Of a stretch of DNA of 64,000 bases, positions 57,301-64,000 are shown in pieces. A program made the translations under genes and the position numbers. The notes beneath the pieces are model-generated. The model did no database searches. It was not told the DNA's origin and saw nothing but the letters and a program-made list of their open reading frames with translations. Source of the stretch: Mucidula mucida (Eukaryota > Basidiomycota > Agaricomycetes > Agaricales > Physalacriaceae); NCBI GenBank assembly GCA_015501055.1, contig JADNYV010000084.1:83363-147362 (forward strand), in the 5' to 3' direction. Positions within the stretch are counted from its first letter, which is position 1; every line of letters starts with the position of its first letter.

Positions 57301-59249
57301 ATCTCTCAAGGCCACGAGCACGGGTCTCTGCATCACGTTTGAGTTGGTCGATAAGGGTATGATCGCCTCTGCTGAACCCATGAGAGCGCGTCTGATTACG
57401 AAGGAGCATTGGTAGGGTACGGGAAGTCGACTTTCCACCTAACCGGACCATTGCGTCTTCGGGAATGCCAACATCGAGAAGATCTTCAAGAAATTGGTCT
57501 AGCGCGTGATTGGTGTAGCAAACGACAAGTATGGTTTGATCTGAAAAGTCGCATATGAACTTCGCCAATAATGCGCCGATGAAGGATTTCCCGGTACCTG
57601 ATAAATTAAAGACTTTAGAAGACGTTACAACCATTCCTCAAAGAATTCATACCGGGAGGACCTTGGATGATGGACAACTTCTGTGTCAGACCCAAAATGA
57701 GCGACTTTGCTTGGGCCTTGTCGAGAACAATGCGCCTTTGAAGGCCAAGCAATGCACCAACGTCTTGTTCCGGACGAACAGAAAGTTTGGAAATTCGCGA
57801 CGCCAATAAACGCGTATGGGAAAGCCTGCCGACGTCTTTTCCATCCTTCCAAAAGAGGATCTCCTCCACTAGGGGTAATTTCTTCATACGCTTCAAGGTA
57901 AGGAGAATCGGCTCGAAAGAAAAGAGAGCGGTATCCATGTGCAAAAGCTGAAAGTTGTTCGTGCTCTGAGCCTTCAATAGTATGAATTTGGCGGATGCTT
58001 CTGCCCCGAGGGTGAGGATGATTTGTGGTGGGTTTTCCGAAAGGAGGCTTTCGTCTCGGCGGATGGAGGGGAATGCGACTACCTCGCCATCTACCAAAAG
58101 GCAGGTCAACGACTGGTCCTTGAACATCTTACTGCCATCCTTCTTCGCAAAAAACGCAGCGCGCGCCTCAGGAGTGGTGAGCGCCTTCAGCTGGGGCAAG
58201 TCTTCTAGAAACTCGAAGACCAATCCCCACTTCGTCCTACGTTCATCGGACCCGGTGTCCACACCAACAAGCACCATTCCCTTGACGTTGAACCCTCTGT
58301 GCTTCCTTCCCTTCTGTTTTCCTAACGCAATCTGCACTTCGTCCCGTAGCTCGCTGATCATGTCCTCCCGAATTAGCCGGAACTGACTATCGAGATATAT
58401 GGCCTCCCTCAGATGCTCCGTCAAAGGATCATCTATGGCGTCACTCGTACGAAGAAACGGGGCCGCCGTCGACACCACTTCCTGGGCGGTGGGAAGAACC
58501 GAAATTTTTCGGAAATCGGCAAAATCATTATCATGGCGGCCCCCGGGAGGGTTTGCTTCTTGGGTAGCAGCAATGGGTGGAGCGGATAAGATGGCAAGGG
58601 TGTTTTGGATCTGTGACCCAATCCCGCGGACCTCTAGATGTTTGGAAGAGAGGAGGAGCGGTTCCACATCCTGGGCTAACGATAAATATGGAGAGACAGT
58701 ATCGCTGGGAATGAGCAGGAGCTGCAGGAGGACCCAGCAGAAGCATTGCTGAGCCCGCGGCGAGAGATGCTTGGCCTTAAATTCGCCGATGAGGACGTTC
58801 CAAAAGATCGGCGGTTCAACAATTGCCTTCAAGGTCTTATGAAGATAAGAACCACCACTGATAGATTTTATCTCGGGCGCCTGGAGATAGGCGAGCAGCT
58901 CAGTCGCATGCCCGTTCAGGAAAGCGAGGGTGAGATCGGTGCGTATGGCTGCCTGGATAGCATCCAAACCACGGTTACCGGCAGCGATGAGTCTATCAAT
59001 ACAATTGGCGCGGTCTGGCTGAGCACAGATGCCGTCGATGAATCGCTTGCTCTCTGCAGCGTTCGAAACGGTCCCTCTACCGCTCAAAACGGTTTCCAAG
59101 TACTTGTTCAACTTCAGTGTGCGGGCTGAGGCAGCCATGGCAGCAATGAAGTCCGAGGACAAGTAGTGATGACGTGGATGCAAGGAAACCGTGTTGGACA
59201 GCTCGTGGGACTCGCATTGGGATAAATCGGGCGAGTCGTCTTCACCCAA
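51398..59249 (-). CDS. Giant SF1 helicase / NFX1-type zinc finger / triple CbxX-type AAA+ protein
   Basis: One gene of about 7.8 kb and an estimated 2300-2450 aa, with roughly a dozen introns. N-terminal alpha-helical region (59.2-57.9 kb). Then a UPF1/ZNFX1-like SF1 helicase: IIQGPPG-TGKSFIGALL (Walker A, split by an intron), CYTNHALDQFL, VVLVEEAAEILESH (Walker B), QHRMRPEISAL, and DNYQGEESDIIVISLTRS with NVLLSRARNGL. Then a short Cys-rich region near 55.6-55.5 kb (CPSKCHRL, CxxC pairs), a charged coiled coil, and three AAA+ modules of the CbxX/CfxQ type: GNPGTGKTTVA + GTIFIDEAYQL; GSPGTGKTSVA + KVLVIDEAYGL; GPPGTGKTTTA + QVLFIDEAYRL. All Walker A and B motifs look intact. A polyproline and Lys/Glu-rich tail ends in GYRCAGGTHFVSNG. 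The architecture is known in fungi, but its function is not. The start may be at the in-frame ATG near 59138. Confidence 0.85.
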
Positions 59250-59581
59250 TCAGACGTCGACTAGTAATGTCGTAAAACCATCTTTCGTAACTATGATTCT
59301 GGAGAGAAATACCGTATCACAGTCCCGTAGTTCGGTTAAAGATGAGGAAACTGGGTGCTTCAGGTTGGACATTTTTTTGTTGACGCGCTTGTTCATGGTG
59401 GTTGAGAAGATCGAGGGGTGGCCGAATAGGTAACCGGATCGGTCAAGAATCGGTATATTTGCGCCGGGCCTGGGCGCTCAATATAATCCATTGCACTCAG
59501 ATCCATGATGATATAAGTCGCTAAGAATCATTTAACGTCAATTCTCTGATACGTATACTTATACAGCAACAATTACTGCTC
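59250..59581. other. No separate gene recognised
   Basis: A minus-strand frame from about 59397 (MNKRVNKKMSNLKHP) runs to a stop at about 59254, just before the helicase frame opens. It may be an unresolved 5' exon of that gene or a uORF. The remainder is the 3' region of the second decarboxylase-hydrolase gene's neighbour interval. Confidence 0.35.
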
Positions 59582-61076
59582 TCATACCAAAAAGCCTCTC
59601 AATACCTCCCAGAACTTCTCAGTCGCATCTATCATCGGCAAATGACCCGAGCGCGAGACTGCCTGAAAGTCCACCTTACCCGCTGACCATCTCTCCTTCA
59701 GCGCTCTCAGCCCCATTGCCACATTCCCACCACCGTCTAGCTCACCCGCTACCAATAGCGTCCTAACCTGACACGCCTCCAAACCATCCTCATACAAATC
59801 ATACTCCATCAACGCATTCGCACCAATCGCAAAGCCCTCGATACTCGTATTCTCAATCATCGCATCCACAGCCTCCCTCCTCGGCTTTGTCAGAGGGCTC
59901 CCATCAGGGAACCATCGCGGCGCGGTGATATCTGCCAGCCCATGCATACCCTTTTCCTTTGCCACGGCGATTCGGCTCTCCCAAGCCTCCTTATTCCCTG
60001 CAGGCGTTTTTGGGGAGGTATCACACGCGACTACGTTATCAGTGAGAGCGGGGAATTGGGTTCCAAAACTAAGAGCCACGGCTCCGCCTTGAGAGACGCC
60101 CACCACTGCGTGCACCTTCGGAATTGAAAGTGCTTTCAGGACTAATGCTACGTCCTGAGCAAGAAGCGGTATAGTACACGGCGGTGAGGAGGGTGATTTT
60201 GACTTGCCGTGTCCACGTTGATCATGGAGAAGAATATTAAAAGATCTGGGGGGCGCGAGAATATAAGCAAGAAGGAAGGACCACGTGGTAGTGTCGGTGA
60301 GAAGGGAGTTGCAAAATACGAGCCAAGGAGCGTTAGGTGAGACGGTGTAGCTCTGAGCATAGATATAGTGTTCGGGCGAGTCGGGTAATGAGACTTTATG
60401 CTACACTACAGTTAACATCGTTGATGAATAAAAGTTTTCGGACGTGCCTCTTGAACATCAGCAGGCCACGGGACGACCTCGTCGCTCATTCCAGCAACGT
60501 CAAGAGACATGAGAAAGCGCGAGACCATATTATAAGTCGCAACAACTGCGGCAGCCTCGACCAACAGGTCTTCGTTATTCTGCAGCTCAGTCTTTAGCGC
60601 TTCCGTAGTGACTTTGGAGACCTTGACAACTGTAGTACTCTCGTGCGCAAAAGTTAACGCGCTCAACTGCAATGCAGAAAGCACTCCAGTGTCTGTTGGC
60701 AGACTAGAGGTATCTCGAACGGTCAGGAGCTGTGCCGTCGTCAGACCAGCATCGCGTCCAACATGCTCGTGGTGAATCCACTCGAAGGCTGCGTGATTGT
60801 GTGCTGCGACTCGGAGGATCTGTTAATATGTTGAGGACATACCATGGGGAATGAGCGATATCGCACCATGAGTTCACGAACGTCTCCGGGAAGGCTCCCC
60901 TTGGTGCGAATAGCGCCCAAGAGCGAATTCCAGCCTTGCGCAACGGGCGGAACGTGTAGCAGTGTGCCATCCAGCGGTGTGAGGCCGCGAGCTCCCCGTC
61001 GCTCGCGGATAGCATCTGCGATCTGAGAAGATCCAGGGGCGGGATATCGACCAGGTACAACTCTAGATGTCGGCAT
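59582..61076 (-). CDS. Carboxymuconolactone decarboxylase-like / alpha/beta hydrolase fusion, paralog 2 (catalytic residues intact)
   Basis: Exons 61076-60867, 60819-60448 and 60400-59582 encode 466 aa with the same order as paralog 1 at 9.4 kb: CMD domain (AAFEWIHHEHVGRDAGLT) then alpha/beta hydrolase (LLHDQRGHGKS). Intron positions are the same. Here the hydrolase keeps GVSQGG (nucleophile Ser), LVAGELDGG (acid) and SGHLPM (His), so it should be active. Intron 1 has an atypical GTGCGA donor. Intron 2, placed where the paralog's is, starts GCACGT and ends GTGTAG, a GC-AG intron; the nearby GT alternatives create stops. Expected activities by family are decarboxylation of a carboxymuconolactone-like substrate and hydrolysis of an enol-lactone. 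The real substrate is unknown. Confidence 0.88.
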
Positions 61077-61227
61077 GTCTGGCGTTGTCGTCGACGTCTG
61101 TCAGAACGGTGCGAATTAGCATGGGTGTTATATTGCGGAGATCAATTGTTCCGCCGATGACATAAGAGTCAGATGATCGCTACCCCTACGGCAGTTGCGG
61201 CAACTGGACTTGCTTCATGTCAACAAG

Positions 61228-61573
61228 ATGAGAGCAATAAAAGGTACTTTCTCACCCAAAACTTCGTAGTTTTTGCTCATTCATCATCCGTAGGAGTACT
61301 GCTAACCTGGTTGGCCTCTTTTCAGTAACATTTCACGCCAACTGACGCGTCTAAAACAGTGATGCAGCAGTCAAACAAATTCTGCTTTCCATGAACGAGA
61401 GGCAGTCTTTTATTGTTGAAGACTTGGACGATAACCACCTGCTAATCAAAGCCGAGATGGAGTATACCGTGCGAAGGGAGTTGGAGATAGAGGTCAGCGT
61501 TTCACGGATTCTAATGCTGCAAAGATTGATGTTCGTCATTCAGTTGGAGAAAAACACTTATAGTCTGGAATGA
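61228..61573 (+). CDS. TFB5: TFIIH subunit Tfb5 (p8/GTF2H5 homologue)
   Basis: Four small exons (61228-61243, 61294-61309, 61360-61492, 61544-61573) encode 64 aa. The product reads MRAIKGVLLTCD, then VKQILLSMNERQSFIVEDLDD, HLLIKAE, and the C-terminal LEIELEKNTYSLE. This is the conserved Tfb5 pattern: GVL-CD start, F-I-x-EDLDD-x-H centre, and L-x-x-x-L-E-x-N-x-Y end. Tfb5 is the smallest subunit of the general transcription and repair factor TFIIH and binds Tfb2. Family members are about 65-75 aa, so this is full length. The first two exons are only 16 nt each. The gene lies 151 bp from the divergent decarboxylase-hydrolase gene and may share its promoter. Confidence 0.92.
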
Positions 61574-62516
61574 TCATGTCTATCCAAAGTAAACTCGTTG
61601 TTTGTAGACTTTCTTAATGTGTCCAATTTCATACGCCAACTGTTATTGAATCTATGAGACCCGCAGACGTTACCTCCTCAACGGATGCGCTTAAAGGACA
61701 TACCTTAGGAGAGCGATTAGCCGGACGTACGCTCTGTACAGTCCAACCGTACAGCTCCTGGCATTAGTTTGGGAGCCATACGACCTATGTCTCGGGGCAT
61801 CAAGGCCTCGAGCAGGACAGATTGCATCTCCTGGGACTTGAACCTAAGGTATGTTACCGGTAGGTGGCTGGTTCCGCGCAAATCTCTATTGTGACGAGAC
61901 TGTGTTGGATACTACTAGGTGTGATCCAATATTACTGTGGTCGGTCGAGCCAGAACTTTCAATATTATCGATTGTCATGTTCGTAAGTACCTGTAAGTCT
62001 CGGACAGATGCATCGAGAGAAAATTCTGTGTTTCGGTAACAAAACGCTATAATACTTCAAGTTGTAAAACCGCCTCGAAAATGGTACAGTGCATTACCTC
62101 CAGGCCTTACGAATTGGTCTACATATCTTTCTTGGTGTACCTGTATGGTGTCGATTGTCCAATACGCCACATTTGCTGTATAATCTTTATGTGGGGGTGA
62201 CACGCAGATACTCGTTCCGTTGTCTATCTTGTGCGCCTCACATGTGGCTGCCTCATTGAATGCACGAGCTCAGCAAACAATGTGGCGACAATGTGGCGGC
62301 GACCTGTTCACAATTTGAAATTGAAAGCCCTAACCTTAGCCTTCGGTTACGGGCTCGGCCTTGGATAACTATATATGGCCCCCCGGAGCACAGGGACTAC
62401 ATTCGGTAGCCAAATGCGGAAATCATCATTGGTTGCTGACATGTGGGAGGATCCAGAGGAACAACTCGTATCCGGGCCCTTCCCCTCGTTTGTTACCCCA
62501 AGAACTGCGGGGTAAG
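61574..62516. other. No gene recognised (940 bp)
   Basis: Between the end of TFB5 and the start of the Zn2Cys6 gene. Open frames of about 60 codons (for example 61851-62039) have no recognisable product. It should hold the promoter of the transcription factor; CTATATATGG at about 62367-62376 is a candidate TATA element. Confidence 0.4.
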
Positions 62517-64000
62517 ATGAACCCGCCGTCAGCGACAGAAAAGACAAACAAAAAGGTTTCGCGAGGTGTGGCGTATCCAATACTGCTTTTCTGCTTGCTC
62601 ACAATGTACAGCCTGCAACACATGTCGCTTAAAACGCAAAAAGGTACGCTGAGCCTCGCCCAGTGTCTTCTCCGATGCCGACATTATCGACATAGTGCGA
62701 CGGTCTGGACCCATGCTTATTCTGTACGGAGACCAAGGTCGAATGCTCATACTCGCGCGAGCCTCGCCGGCGCGGACCACCTTCAGGCTACCTGCGTTAT
62801 ACGGAAACAAGGGTTACACTGCTAGAGACACTCTTGGGACTCTGTATCTCCAAATCCAGCAGGAAATCGCTACCGGATCTAACCCTTGACTGTATCCAAA
62901 CTCTGCAGACAGAGGCCAAGAACTGCACCCAGGACATCTGGGACGGTTACAAGGTATTATGGACAGGATCCCAGGCTGCCAAAATCCTGGACGATCTCAC
63001 CAACAACTTTGCCCCATTCCCTCAACGTACCGAGCAGGAAACCTTCGCGAAACCCCTCCTGCCTCCTCCAATAAATACGAAATCCAACGGCAATGGCAGC
63101 TCTCCAGCAGTCATACATAATACGCCCTCACCGACGAACACTATGCCCAGAGAGAGTACATCATGGACATCGCCAAGTGTATCCTTTGTCATTCCCCCGT
63201 CTCCCTCTTTTCCCCTTCCCCGCGAGTCTTTCGAACGCACTCAAACACCTATTCCGGGCGTCAAGGAGCGGGCCTTCGTCATTCCCCGTAACAGCCTTGA
63301 TTTCGGCTTCCCATCCGCCTCCACGTCGACCAGCGTGTATCATAACATACCCCCACCTAGTCCCAATTACTTTTACAACAATTCGCCCGATGTGGACGTC
63401 GAAATGGCAGTCGGAGACGATCATGGTAGTGGTGTCTACACAGGCAGCTACTGGCGTGCGGCCGATCTCGATGCCTCATCACCGTCACAAAGAAACGATA
63501 TATTACCTCCAGTCGACCAAGGCGATCTCCCTCCACCGCACGTCCTGGCCGGCCTTATAGACGTGTACTATCAGCACGTCCACTCATCGTATCCACTTCT
63601 CCTTCCGCGCCGGCTCCTTGAGCCCAATTTGACGGGCCCCAACGTTTCAGAGTCCATGTCCTGCCTCATACTAGCCTTGTGTAGTTACAGCGGGCGACTT
63701 TCGCCCTCTCTAGATGCAGCCAATCTGAGTATGTTTGGCGGCGATCCGGGAAAGATAGCTGCTGACTTGTGGTATGAGCAGGCGCGGACTGCACTTGGTG
63801 CCATTGTTCGTAAAGAGGCGCGTCTCGAGACGATACAGGCGCTCGTGTTTTTAGCGCTCAGAGATCATGGAAGAGGAAATGAGAGCCAGGCTTGGCTTTT
63901 AATTGGGACAGCCATTCGAATGGGGCAGGAGCTCGATCTTCATATGCCTCCGCCGTCCAAGTCGCGCTTAAGCCCGGAGGAGATCCAGGTGCGACAAAAC
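62517..64000 (+). CDS. Zn2Cys6 fungal transcription factor (3' end outside the window)
   Basis: Exons 62517-62565, 62612-62643 and from 62696 onward, open to the window edge, for more than 480 residues. Residues about 18-45 form a binuclear zinc cluster with the exact spacing C-x2-C-x6-C-x5-C-x2-C-x6-C (ACNTCRLKRKKCDG then CLFCTETKVEC). A Ser/Pro-rich linker follows. From about 63540 the fungal-specific transcription factor domain begins (LAGLIDVYYQHVHSSYPLL, RLETIQALVFLALRDHG, and WLLIGTAIRMGQELDLH). It is nuclear and DNA binding by family, with unknown targets. It is the nearest regulator to the decarboxylase-hydrolase gene at 59.6 kb, but a link is only a guess. The final bases could start another intron. 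Confidence 0.88.

Noticed and set aside
57615..59249. Helicase N-terminal frame as a separate gene
   Set aside because: It ends in IIQGPPG exactly at a donor site, and TGKSFIG resumes after the intron, so Walker A is shared between the two exons. They are one gene.

Overview
This window is nuclear DNA from a filamentous fungus, most likely a basidiomycete (Agaricomycetes). Genes are split by many short introns of about 43-65 nt with GTATGT/GTRNGT-type donors. Conserved eukaryotic genes are present: ribosomal protein eL24, the TFIIH subunit Tfb5, a synaptobrevin, the Ase1/PRC1 microtubule bundler, aspartokinase, and glucosamine-6-phosphate N-acetyltransferase. Fungus-specific families sit beside them: a Zn2Cys6 regulator, an adenylation-thiolation-reductase enzyme, a secreted FAD oxidase, and a GT61 glycosyltransferase. 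I assign no species.

Layout. 0.2-3.7 kb: an unidentified 386-aa gene and the first of three head-to-head pairs of a small gene family. 4.2-8.0 kb: a Kin4-like protein kinase. 9.4-18.4 kb: an accessory, enzyme-rich stretch with a carboxymuconolactone decarboxylase/hydrolase fusion, an FAD-linked oxidase, a GT61 glycosyltransferase and an aldo/keto reductase. 18.6-23.0 kb: a sulfhydrylase relic, GNA1, a hAT-like MITE and aspartokinase. 23.5-29.9 kb: a Vps62-like gene, a decayed tandem repeat, and a large intron-containing RHS/YD-repeat gene of bacterial type. 30.2-37 kb: eL24, the A-T-R reductase and synaptobrevin. 37.4-46.6 kb: a decaying, repeat-rich region with an AtuA-like pseudogene, relics, and two more divergent pairs of the small family. 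46.8-61.6 kb: Ase1, a proline/serine-rich membrane protein, an approximately 7.8-kb gene joining an SF1 helicase to three CbxX-type AAA+ modules, a second decarboxylase/hydrolase fusion, and a tiny Tfb5 gene. 62.5-64 kb: the start of a Zn2Cys6 transcription factor that runs off the window.

The most unusual content is (a) six copies of an unrecognised 165-aa basic protein in three divergent pairs with shared promoters, with evidence of spacer inversion and gene conversion; (b) two paralogous decarboxylase-hydrolase fusions, one of which has lost both its catalytic Ser and its His; (c) an RHS/YD-repeat gene carrying spliceosomal introns beside a Vps62-like gene; and (d) a clean MITE with an 8-bp target duplication. 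Several decayed copies differ from intact ones by single-base deletions, often in homopolymers, so assembly error is an alternative to pseudogenisation. Exon boundaries were inferred by eye from splice sites and reading-frame continuity. No homology search was run.
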